Part shown: positions 1 to 7,568 of the stretch, piece after piece | Layout of the letters: every line of letters starts with the position of its first letter | How positions within the stretch are numbered: the first letter of the stretch is position 1 | Origin: an uncultured Prevotellaceae bacterium | Lineage (GTDB): Bacteria; Bacteroidota; Bacteroidia; Bacteroidales; Bacteroidaceae | Direction: 5' to 3' | Assembly: GCA_947304115.1 (NCBI GenBank) | Contig: CAMZAE010000016.1 | Location: forward strand, 1 to 44,068 | DNA length: 44,068 nt | Notes under the pieces: model-generated | What the model saw: only the letters and a program-made list of their open reading frames with translations | Told to the model about the DNA's origin: nothing | The model's database searches: none | Program-made: the position numbers and the translations under genes

Positions 1-38
1 AACCAAACAAAATAATCAATAACTTTTTTATTCAAAAC

Positions 39-3000
39 ATGAAACAAAAACTAACTTTATTCATTCTTGCCCTCTTCACAACGATGGGGGCATGGGCAGC
101 AGTCCCCGATGACTATTTTTCAACAGACTATGAGCACGCTGTATGGCTTAGCCTTACCAATGCAAGCAACAGCGGCTATGTGATGTTTGCCACAAGTTCC
201 ACTATGGGAACACGTCAAAAAGGTTCGACGAACTATGGTGCTTGGCAGCAAGTCGCTTTCGTGGGTACAAAGTCAAGCTTTAAGATTTACAGCTACAGCA
301 ATGGCTCCACCAAGGCTTTATATGCAGCAAACTCTAATAATGGAACAGCTGTATCATGGGTAGATCCTGCAAGCGCAAGCACATGGACCTTGGAAGAAAC
401 CTATGCAGAACATGCAACACCTGGATATGGTATTTGTCTGTCTGGAAATACTACTAAGTCATTGAATATGTACGGTGGCGCTGGTGGTGATTGCAAATTC
501 TGGGCCCATGGAGCAGACAATGCCGGTTCTCGTTGGACAATAGCAATTACCAGCGGTCTCTGTGTAGAAGAAGGAAAGGTATATAAGATTTCTAACTACC
601 AGTATTCTACTAATTTATATCAAATCATCAATAGCTCTACTGTTAGCGAGGTTATCAACACAGGAGATGTGATTGCCACCAACCAAGGATATTGGGTATG
701 CCATAAGAGCGGCGGTGTTTATACCTTTGAAAGTGCGATGGGTGATGGCAAATACCTTGGATGGTACGGAGTGAGCTCAACACCCTACACTTTTGATTTA
801 CACTTCGCTTCTTCCACTAACACTGCAACATGTTTGAGCTTGTATTCGCATGAAACTACTGGCGGCGGACGTTATCTTTACGTTCATAAAAATGCTTCAG
901 GCGGTACTAATGGTTGGAATCGGAATAGTGGTCCTGGATTTGCAGATGGCGGTTCAACAGACTATAAGTTTGAAGAAGTTACAAGTGTTGATGTATATAC
1001 GGTAGTTACAAATATTAATGGTGGTGGTGTTACTTACACTCCTGCTTATACTGGTACAGCCGCACAGGCTAAGGGTGGTTTCTATGTTTTCGCTTCGGCT
1101 CCGGCAGCAAGTGATTTTACTGCAACAGATGTCGAGAACTGCACAACTGGTGATATTACAGTAGATGCAAGTGCAAAGACCATCACAGTACACTACATTC
1201 TCAGTCCTATTCAGGTTACTGATGCTGCTTCAATTTCAAGCACCAAGGTTTATCGCCTGCGTACTGACCGTACAGCTATCTATGCAGCATCTGCCGATGC
1301 CACTTCAGCATCAGGCACAACTACGGCAAATGCAAGCACATTGGATGTAGAAGAGCCCTTGAATCAATGGGCCTTTGTAGAGAAGGATAGCAAGAAATAT
1401 CTGTATAATGTAGGTGCCAAGAAGTTCTTGAAGACTTCACCATATGTGGATTTCAATACTGCAGATTATGGGTCATCGGCCAATGGCCATAATTTCCTGG
1501 AGCCCTATACGACACACGAAGTACAGATTTCCACATATTCTGACATTGAAAATCGTTTCTGGCTGAAAGATGTAAAGAGTGGCCGTACCAGAGTATATAA
1601 TTCTGGCAATGGCTCGTTGACAATTAACGGATGGACAACTACAGATGGTGCTAGTAATAGTGGTAACGGTTGGATTATTGAAGAGATTCCTAACATTACG
1701 TTTGATCCCACAGAAGCTCTTGCAGCACTTGACAATTCTATCTCCTACACTTTCCGCAAGGTGAATGGTGATACTGACGCTAATCTGACTGCTTCAGACG
1801 AAGAGCGCGATGTTGCCACTGGTAGCACGTTAGGTATTGCTTACAATGAAGGTTACTATACACCTATCCTCCAGCTGAAGGATATCAAGGTGAACGGAAC
1901 CAGCAGTAGTGTCGGAACTAAAACCATTGCTGATGGTGATGTGATAGAGTGGGTTTACAAGTGCCCGTTCACCGTATCTGATGCTCCATCGGCTATAGAA
2001 TTCGCTGCAAACACACATTGGTTTTTTTTGAACATTCATTCTACTTCTCATTTGTATCTTAATATACCTGAAAGTTTCAACTATTCAAATAAGATTCCTG
2101 CAAACACACAGACGAAGTCGATTAATGATGGATTCCTGTGGTGTATCACGGGTGACAACGCCGATGGCTATCGCTTGTATAACAAGCGTGCTGGCGTCAC
2201 GAAGGTGATGACGTTTACCAGTGGAACAGGTGCATTTATGAGTGATTTGGCTGGAAATGAATCTGCTTCGCTGTTCACTATTGATCACAGCACATGGTAC
2301 AATGAAGCGGGTACCACGGGTGCGCCTACTTTTGTCTTCTCCGGGGCTACGGCTAGACCTAATGTGCAGTCTTATCAAGTTGCATCATGGGGTAATTCCG
2401 ACAAGGGTTCAGAGTTTACATTCGAGCCCGTAGAAGATGCAATATTGGAAGAAATCACGAATAGCTATGTACCCTTATTCTATGGTATGGTTGGATATGT
2501 AGATGGTTTGAGTTGGGATGCCGCAACCTATGGAGGTGATCTTTACAATGAAGTGGTGGATGTATATGAAGCTCCGACTGTAAGTGGTTATTATACTTTG
2601 GCTTCCCATATTAAAGCTTCCAAAGTACAGCCCGTGGAAAATGCTAAGTACCGTATCATCAGCGCTTATCCTGGATACGAAGAAAAGCAAAGCGTGAAGA
2701 AGGCCTTGTATTACGATACAGATGCCGCTATATTCAAGTGGAAAACATATGATTCCTCAGACGAGGCTTTCATATTCCAGCTTCGTAAGACCGCAGGCAA
2801 TTGGAATATTTACAATCCGAGTGCCGGAAAATATCTGAAAGATTGCCAAGGAACTAATAATGCCAGTGATGATGCAGCAACATTTACTTTCATTGATTTA
2901 GGTGTTGCACAGCTGAACATCAGTGATGGTACAGGTATCATGCACACAGGAGGACACTCTTCTGGTGCTGGTGTAAGCGGTACAATAACACGTTGGGACG

Positions 3001-3632
3001 GAGGCTTGAATACTGCTTCCTCTTGGTACATAGCTCCTGTTATTGAAACGGTAACCGCAATTGAGCCAACTGCTGTTGCTGCTGATGCAGATGTATATCA
3101 GACATTCGCAAATCCCTATGATTGCCAAATCGTAAATGCTAATGTCTATTATGTCACTACGCAGACTTCATCGACCGCTCATGTTGAACAAGCTTCTAAC
3201 AATTATGTTCCTGCAGGAACAGGTGTTGTTTTGAAAGCCCAGAAGGGTGCAACCATCAGTATTCGTCCTATCAGCGGAGCTAATGATGCAAACCTGACAA
3301 CCGAAAATAGCCTTGTGGCTGGTGACGGTTCAACAACTGTAGCAGCAGGTAACTATATGCTTGCCTACAACTCCACCGACGAGATAGCAAAGTTCTATGC
3401 AATTGGCTCAAGTGGCTACGTGGTACCTGCCAACAAAGCTTATCTGCCTGCTTTGGGTAGCGGCGTAAAGGCTTTGGTTCTCTCCTTCGATGACGACGAC
3501 GATCCAACAGGCATCAGCCTCACCCCAGCCCTCTCCGAAGGCGAGGGAGCAATTTACAACCTCGCAGGCCAGCGCATCCAGAAGATGCAGAAGGGTATCA
3601 ACATCGTGAACGGGAAAAAGGTGTTATTTTAA
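39..3632 (+). CDS. Large modular secreted protein with T9SS-like C-terminal tail
   Basis: A 1197-residue exported protein of unknown function. Residues 1-20 form a signal peptide (MKQKLTLFILALFTTMGAWA). The body is a series of beta-rich modules containing stretches such as KVYRLRTDRTAIYAA and KKYLYNVGAKKFLK. These resemble the non-catalytic modules of the neighbouring sialidase and hexosaminidase and look like lectin or carbohydrate-binding folds. I see no glycosidase, protease or lyase signature. A beta-rich domain near residues 1010-1155 (PAGTGVVLKAQKG, then VPANKAYLPALG) recurs in the other tailed proteins here. The end is a short Asp run, a linker SLTPALSEGEG that matches a dispersed repeat, and a sorting-type tail IYNLAGQRIQ...GINIVNGKKVLF. 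It probably acts at the cell surface, perhaps in glycan capture; that role is inferred from modules and neighbours. The promoter lies outside the window. Confidence 0.75.
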   Translation: MKQKLTLFILALFTTMGAWAAVPDDYFSTDYEHAVWLSLTNASNSGYVMFATSSTMGTRQKGSTNYGAWQQVAFVGTKSSFKIYSYSNGSTKALYAANSNNGTAVSWVDPASASTWTLEETYAEHATPGYGICLSGNTTKSLNMYGGAGGDCKFWAHGADNAGSRWTIAITSGLCVEEGKVYKISNYQYSTNLYQIINSSTVSEVINTGDVIATNQGYWVCHKSGGVYTFESAMGDGKYLGWYGVSSTPYTFDLHFASSTNTATCLSLYSHETTGGGRYLYVHKNASGGTNGWNRNSGPGFADGGSTDYKFEEVTSVDVYTVVTNINGGGVTYTPAYTGTAAQAKGGFYVFASAPAASDFTATDVENCTTGDITVDASAKTITVHYILSPIQVTDAASISSTKVYRLRTDRTAIYAASADATSASGTTTANASTLDVEEPLNQWAFVEKDSKKYLYNVGAKKFLKTSPYVDFNTADYGSSANGHNFLEPYTTHEVQISTYSDIENRFWLKDVKSGRTRVYNSGNGSLTINGWTTTDGASNSGNGWIIEEIPNITFDPTEALAALDNSISYTFRKVNGDTDANLTASDEERDVATGSTLGIAYNEGYYTPILQLKDIKVNGTSSSVGTKTIADGDVIEWVYKCPFTVSDAPSAIEFAANTHWFFLNIHSTSHLYLNIPESFNYSNKIPANTQTKSINDGFLWCITGDNADGYRLYNKRAGVTKVMTFTSGTGAFMSDLAGNESASLFTIDHSTWYNEAGTTGAPTFVFSGATARPNVQSYQVASWGNSDKGSEFTFEPVEDAILEEITNSYVPLFYGMVGYVDGLSWDAATYGGDLYNEVVDVYEAPTVSGYYTLASHIKASKVQPVENAKYRIISAYPGYEEKQSVKKALYYDTDAAIFKWKTYDSSDEAFIFQLRKTAGNWNIYNPSAGKYLKDCQGTNNASDDAATFTFIDLGVAQLNISDGTGIMHTGGHSSGAGVSGTITRWDGGLNTASSWYIAPVIETVTAIEPTAVAADADVYQTFANPYDCQIVNANVYYVTTQTSSTAHVEQASNNYVPAGTGVVLKAQKGATISIRPISGANDANLTTENSLVAGDGSTTVAAGNYMLAYNSTDEIAKFYAIGSSGYVVPANKAYLPALGSGVKALVLSFDDDDDPTGISLTPALSEGEGAIYNLAGQRIQKMQKGINIVNGKKVLF
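3516..3549 (+). repeat. Dispersed repeat (SLTPALSEGEG type) in the coding linker before the sorting tail
   Basis: The GC-rich segment beginning AGCCTCACCCC and ending GGCGAGGG is read in frame as SLTPALSEGEG, directly before the C-terminal tail. Related copies lie in the GH16 gene (26829-26866, read as SLTPAFAPEEGEG in the same position of that protein) and, inverted, between tsaE and porX (41999-42032). Confidence 0.6.
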
Positions 3633-3636
3633 TTAA

Positions 3637-3720
3637 GGAGATAGAAGGAGATAGAAGAAGATAAAAGAAGATAGAAGGAGATAGAAGGAGATAGAAGAAG
3701 ATAAAAGGAGATAAATGAAG
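3637..3720 (+). repeat. 10-bp purine tandem repeat (GGAGATAGAA), eight units
   Basis: Eight 10-bp units (GGAGATAGAA with variants GAAGATAAAA and GGAGATAAAT) run from 3637 to 3716, followed by a partial unit. They start four bases after the stop codon of the 1197-aa gene. The following 60 bp carry a small hairpin (GCGGC-AAA-GCCGC near 3735-3747) and a pyrimidine-rich stretch that is roughly the reverse complement of the repeat, so the transcript could fold back. The same first unit and a half follow the sialidase gene at 11706-11720, where they directly provide the AAGGAG ribosome-binding site for the next small gene. Confidence 0.85.
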
Positions 3721-3794
3721 ATTCCTCTATCTACGCGGCAAAGCCGCATATCTCCCTCTAACTCCCTCTATCTACAGAATAATAAATTAAGAAG

Positions 3795-3971
3795 ATGAAA
3801 AAGAATATATATGTAAGGCCGCAAGCACTGGTTGTCACAATCAATCCCATGCGATTGGTTGCTACCAGCCTGGATAAGACCGAAGAAGAATTCGATCCAG
3901 AAAACATGACGTTTACCAAGGAAGAAAGAACCAATACCGGCGGCAAGTCCGTCTGGGACGAGGAATGGTAA
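3795..3971 (+). CDS. 58-aa acidic micropeptide ending in W-x3-W
   Basis: A short gene reading MKKNIYVRPQALVVTINP at the start and GGKSVWDEEW at the end. It has no signal peptide or membrane segment, and its second half is rich in Glu, Asp and Thr. It follows a large tailed secreted protein. A second small gene in the same position after the sialidase (11721-11885) shares the MKK-x-IY-x-P start, an acidic C-terminal half and a final W-x3-W. That repeated architecture is the main evidence that it is real. Small MKK-start proteins beside secreted proteins are frequent in Bacteroidales, but I know of no function. It could be a secretion accessory, a signalling peptide or a modified-peptide precursor; none of these is shown. 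A strong terminator follows at 4015-4060. Confidence 0.6.
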   Translation: MKKNIYVRPQALVVTINPMRLVATSLDKTEEEFDPENMTFTKEERTNTGGKSVWDEEW

Positions 3972-3973
3972 AA

Positions 3974-4008
3974 AGCCCCCTCCCCGGCCCTCCCCCGAGG
4001 AGGAGGGG
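3974..4008. repeat. GC-rich dispersed repeat (AGCCCCCTCC...GAGGAGG family), intergenic copy
   Basis: The 35-bp segment starts three bases after the stop codon of the 58-aa gene. It has the same pattern as the elements inside the acyltransferase gene (28726-28801) and inside tsaE (41729-41765): AGCCCCCTCC, a short spacer, CCTCCCCCGAGGAGG. Its end is partly self-complementary (CCCCC...GAGG...GGGG). Confidence 0.7.
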
Positions 4009-4014
4009 ATAAGA

Positions 4015-4060
4015 ACACTCAGAGGCAGGTGACACGCTCACCTGCCTCTGGGTGTTTTTT
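4015..4060 (+). terminator. Rho-independent terminator
   Basis: A long stem, with inner arms CAGAGGCAGGTGA (4020-4032) and TCACCTGCCTCTG (4038-4050) around a 5-nt loop, is extended by ACACT/GGGTGT and followed by six T residues. It closes the transcription unit of the 1197-aa gene and the micropeptide, ahead of the higBA promoter. Confidence 0.9.
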
Positions 4061-4093
4061 ATGACAACTTCTATAGCCTCTGGCAACAAAATG

Positions 4094-4134
4094 TTCGCAG
4101 GATTTGCGAATATCAAGAAATAAACATACCTTTG
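4094..4134 (+). promoter_or_regulatory. higBA promoter with overlapping inverted repeat
   Basis: A canonical Bacteroidota promoter: TTTG at 4103-4106, a 20-bp spacer, and TACCTTTG at 4127-4134. The inverted repeat TTCGCA (4094-4099) / TGCGAA (4105-4110) covers the -33 box. This is where an autoregulatory HigA operator would be expected; operator function is inferred. Confidence 0.8.
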
Positions 4135-4156
4135 CAACAGAAATATATCATAAGTG

Positions 4157-4465
4157 ATGGACATTAAGTTCGAAAAGGACTATCTGCGGGAGCTATTCTA
4201 TGATGGTATAGCAAGCGACAAGCATCATCGCTTTCAGCCTGATGTCATTAAGAGATATGTCCGAGTAGTGAACATCTTGGATTCTGTAGAAAAAGCTGTT
4301 GACTTGTTCCGTTATAGGTCTTTGCACTATGAAAAATTATCCGGTGACAAAAAAGGCTTGGAGTCTGTCCGCGTAAACAACCAATACAGGATAGAGTTCC
4401 GCTCTTCAGAGAAAGACGGCATAACCATTTGCAACATTGAGGAATTGTCTAATCACTACAAATAA
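4157..4465 (+). CDS. higB: HigB-type toxin (RelE/ParE superfamily mRNA interferase)
   Basis: A 102-residue toxin of the HigB (plasmid maintenance killer) family. Members of this RelE-like fold usually cleave mRNA on the ribosome. Supporting stretches are LFRYRSLHYEKLSGDKKGLESVRVNNQYRIEFR, split here as LHYEKLSGDKKG and SVRVNNQYRIEFR, where the basic and aromatic residues of the family lie, and the C-terminal CNIEELSNHYK. The length is normal for the family. A GTG lies at 4154 directly before the ATG at 4157; I chose the ATG. The toxin comes first and the HigA antitoxin follows after 20 bp, the typical hig order. The pair sits between two glycan-related genes and has its own promoter and an upstream terminator, so it behaves as an independent module. 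Confidence 0.9.
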   Translation: MDIKFEKDYLRELFYDGIASDKHHRFQPDVIKRYVRVVNILDSVEKAVDLFRYRSLHYEKLSGDKKGLESVRVNNQYRIEFRSSEKDGITICNIEELSNHYK

Positions 4466-4485
4466 ATAAACAGGAGGACGTATAT

Positions 4486-4797
4486 ATGGGAAACTTGGGT
4501 TATGGGGCTTATCCTACTCATCCAGGCGAAGTGCTGAAGGATGAGATAGAGGAACGTGGCATCAGTCAACGACAATTGGCAGAAAGTGTGGGCTTGACTT
4601 ACTCGGTGGTTAACGAGATACTGAATGCGCATCGCCCTCTGACAGCCAGAACAGCCTTGATGTTCGAAGCAGCACTGGATGTGCCCGCAGATTCACTGAT
4701 GTACTTGCAAACCAAATACACTATGCAAACGGCTCGTAAGGATTCTTCACTGCTTGACGTAGTAAACAGAATCAGAAGGGTTGCCGCACTTTTCTAA
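4486..4797 (+). CDS. higA: HigA-type antitoxin, XRE-family HTH
   Basis: A 103-residue antitoxin of the HigA family. The family start PTHPGEVLKDEIEERGISQ is followed by a helix-turn-helix (QRQLAESVGLTYSVVNEILN, about residues 27-46) and the usual LTARTALMFEAALDV. It would neutralise HigB and repress the operon by binding the promoter. AGGAGG at 4472-4477 lies 8 nt before the ATG, a strong ribosome-binding site for this phylum and consistent with the need for excess antitoxin. Confidence 0.92.
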   Translation: MGNLGYGAYPTHPGEVLKDEIEERGISQRQLAESVGLTYSVVNEILNAHRPLTARTALMFEAALDVPADSLMYLQTKYTMQTARKDSSLLDVVNRIRRVAALF

Positions 4798-4851
4798 GCG
4801 GCAAGTCCTTGGTGTACCAATGAACTGTTGTCACATCTATAGTATTTTATT

Positions 4852-7494
4852 ATGAAGAAGGGATTATTTTTGACGATGTTCTGCATACTGGGCCTTGCGG
4901 GGGCAGCGCAGCAGACGATGGTTTACACCGTAAGCGACGAGACAATCACGAGGGATGAACTGCTGGCAGGCGGGCTGAAGATTGCATTATATGTGAACAC
5001 GACGTCAAGGCAGTTCTACCTGAGCGACGGGGAGAACAGTGCCACCTTCCAGAGTGACGGTGGTACGGTGTTCGAGGTTGTCAAGTCGGGTAGCGGCATC
5101 AAGTTGAAGAATGTGAAGAGCGGTGAGTTCTTTGGCGGAACAGGGAGTACGCTGGCTCGGACACCGACAGAGGAGGATGCCAAGGTGTTCACACCGGAGA
5201 AGATTACGTCCAAAGTTGCCAATACTGCAGCGAATGCCGACGAGACACGTTCCTATTGGCTGACATTCACATCGGGCAGCAAATACTACCTGAACACGAA
5301 CACAAGCAGTTACAAGACGGTGAGGTATGCGACGGGCAATGGCAACTGGTCCACTTTCTATATCTACAAGGTTGAACAGCAGACGACTTTCAACACGAAC
5401 ATCATTCCCGTGCCTGCAACGGTGGGGGTGAACGGCGAGGGTGTGCTGTCGGACTGGAAGAAGGAAGATGTCAGGTATGAAACGGACGCGACGCTGGGCG
5501 AAGAGGCCTATGTGCTGGATATTGCTGCCGATGGCATTACCGTGAGGTCTGCGACGGAGAGGGGCAGGTATTATGCCCTGTTGTCACTGGACCTGTTGTG
5601 CGAACAGTTCGGAAATGCCTTGCCGCTGCTGCGCATCGAGGACAAGCCGAGATTCCAGTACCGAGGCTTTATGCTGGACGTAAGCCGTCATTTCTTTACC
5701 GTAGAGGAGGTCAAGCGGATGCTTGACGTCATGGCACGTTACAAGATGAATGTGTTCCACTGGCATCTGACAGACGACCAGGGCTGGCGTGCAGAAATCA
5801 AGCGGTATCCCAAGCTGACCACGGTTGGCGCGCAGCGCAGCAACAGCTACGAGACTCCCATAACGAAGGTCATAGAAAACGGCTGGACATACTGGACGGG
5901 TACGGGCGGATTCACGGGCCAGCCCTACGGTCCGTATTTCTATACGCAGGAGGAAATGAGGGATGTCGTGGCGTATGCTGCGGAGCGGCATATAGACATT
6001 CTGCCGGAGGTGGACATGCCAGGCCATTTTGTGGCTGCACTGGCTGCATACCCAGAGTACAGTTGTACGCCGAACAATCCGCCCACGGTGTGGACAAGCG
6101 GCGGCATCAGCAGCAACGTGCTGAACGTGGCTAACGAGGCGTCGGTAGAGTTTGCGAAGAACATCCTGGGGGAATTGTGCGAGATATTCCCCTACCCTTA
6201 CATTCATATCGGCGGCGACGAGTGCCCTGTCACACAGTGGCAGAACAATGCCCAGTGCCAGGCTTTGTATGCAGCAGAGGGGTTCACGAACTACAGGCAA
6301 CTACAGACAAGGTTCATAAAACAGATGAGCGACTTTGTGGAGACCAAGGGCAAGAAACTGTTCTGTTGGAACGAAAGTGTGACTGCGAGTGGTGCAGACC
6401 TGAACATCATGCAGGAAACGGGAGCTGTGATTATGTGCTGGACACCTTGCGAGGCTGGTGTGCGCAAGGCTGTAAAACTGGGCCTTGGCGCGGTGGTCAC
6501 GGAGTATAACCGCGGCAACCAGAGCTATTATATAAACCGTCGCCAGTGTACCGACTATGGTGAGCCTACAGGTGCGGGCGACGGTGATGACAGTGTGGAA
6601 GGATGCTATAGTCTGGTGCCGATGCCGAGTGGCCTGACGGCTGAGGAGGAGACATTGGTGATGGGTGTACAAGGGACTTTCTGGACCGAGCATGTGGGTA
6701 CGCCTGAATATCTGGAGTATCTGGCTCTGCCAAGGCTGATTTGCATTGCCGAATCGGGGTGGTCGAAGCAGGACAGGAAGGACTGGCAGAACTTCCGTGC
6801 GCGCCTGATGGAGCATGTGGGATGGCTGGAGGCGAACAACTATGTGTATTCCAACCACTGGATGCCCGGCTATACCCCGCGCAAGGACAGCAAGGTGACG
6901 GTCACGCCGGAGGTGAGCACGGCGGATAGCCCCAAGTGGTACAAGATAAAGTTCACGAATGGCAAGACTTTCATGCAGGCGAACGGAAAGATGAACCTGC
7001 TGACGGTGGAGAATGAGAAGCTGGAGGACACTCAGTTTTTTGCCCTGATAGGCGAAAGCACAGACAACTTCTACATCTACTGTGCCGACGACACTTTTAT
7101 TGGCACAAAAAGCGCCACATCGACAAAGGGAGATGTCACGACACTGCTTTACAGCAGCCTGGGGCGCAGCACATCAACGACATTCAGACTGGCTGCGCAC
7201 CCGAACAATAGCCAAGAGTATGTGATTACGCTGACATCGGACACGTCGAAGGGCATAAATTCCTGGGGCGGTACGGGCACAGGGCGCAACATAGGCTTCT
7301 ACACCGCGTCGGATGCAAACTGTTCGATAGTGTTCCAGGATGACAGCAGATACGACGGCCCTACGGCGATATCCGGCATTGTGGCTGCGGACGCAGAAAA
7401 AGACCGCGTGAACGGAAAGTTCCTGAAAGACAGTTGTGTCGTGATACACAAAGATGGCCGGCAGTATAATACCACCGGCCAGAGACTGAAATAG
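4852..7494 (+). CDS. Secreted GH20 beta-N-acetylhexosaminidase
   Basis: An 880-residue exported exo-beta-N-acetylhexosaminidase that removes terminal GlcNAc or GalNAc from glycans such as mucin chains or chitin oligomers. Residues 1-19 are a signal peptide leaving Gln at the N-terminus (GLAGAAQQ). An extra lectin-like module occupies about residues 20-170, a GH20b-type domain about 175-260 and the catalytic barrel about 262-650. It contains RGFMLDVSRHFF, HWHLTDDQGW (H303), PEVDMPGH and the catalytic Asp-Glu pair in HIGGDECP (D456-E457), the family's substrate-assisted machinery. Residues 680-850 form another non-catalytic beta-rich module similar to those of the flanking large proteins. The C-terminus (GRQYNTTGQRLK) looks like the first half of a sorting tail that stops before the GINIVNGKK part. 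No clear promoter lies directly upstream. It adjoins the sialidase, which would expose its substrates. Confidence 0.93.
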   Translation: MKKGLFLTMFCILGLAGAAQQTMVYTVSDETITRDELLAGGLKIALYVNTTSRQFYLSDGENSATFQSDGGTVFEVVKSGSGIKLKNVKSGEFFGGTGSTLARTPTEEDAKVFTPEKITSKVANTAANADETRSYWLTFTSGSKYYLNTNTSSYKTVRYATGNGNWSTFYIYKVEQQTTFNTNIIPVPATVGVNGEGVLSDWKKEDVRYETDATLGEEAYVLDIAADGITVRSATERGRYYALLSLDLLCEQFGNALPLLRIEDKPRFQYRGFMLDVSRHFFTVEEVKRMLDVMARYKMNVFHWHLTDDQGWRAEIKRYPKLTTVGAQRSNSYETPITKVIENGWTYWTGTGGFTGQPYGPYFYTQEEMRDVVAYAAERHIDILPEVDMPGHFVAALAAYPEYSCTPNNPPTVWTSGGISSNVLNVANEASVEFAKNILGELCEIFPYPYIHIGGDECPVTQWQNNAQCQALYAAEGFTNYRQLQTRFIKQMSDFVETKGKKLFCWNESVTASGADLNIMQETGAVIMCWTPCEAGVRKAVKLGLGAVVTEYNRGNQSYYINRRQCTDYGEPTGAGDGDDSVEGCYSLVPMPSGLTAEEETLVMGVQGTFWTEHVGTPEYLEYLALPRLICIAESGWSKQDRKDWQNFRARLMEHVGWLEANNYVYSNHWMPGYTPRKDSKVTVTPEVSTADSPKWYKIKFTNGKTFMQANGKMNLLTVENEKLEDTQFFALIGESTDNFYIYCADDTFIGTKSATSTKGDVTTLLYSSLGRSTSTTFRLAAHPNNSQEYVITLTSDTSKGINSWGGTGTGRNIGFYTASDANCSIVFQDDSRYDGPTAISGIVAADAEKDRVNGKFLKDSCVVIHKDGRQYNTTGQRLK

Positions 7495-7505
7495 CAGACC
7501 GATTA

Positions 7506-7537
7506 TTTGCGACATTCGCAAAAATCTCCTACCTTTG
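7506..7537 (+). promoter_or_regulatory. Sialidase promoter with inverted repeat at -33
   Basis: TTTG at 7506-7509, a 20-bp spacer and TACCTTTG at 7530-7537 match the Bacteroidota consensus. A perfect 7-bp inverted repeat (TTTGCGA 7506-7512 / TCGCAAA 7516-7522) covers the -33 box and is a likely operator. The higBA promoter has a similar TTTGCGA-containing palindrome at the same place. Confidence 0.8.
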
Positions 7538-7568
7538 CACGAGCAAATATAACTATAACCTAATCAAC

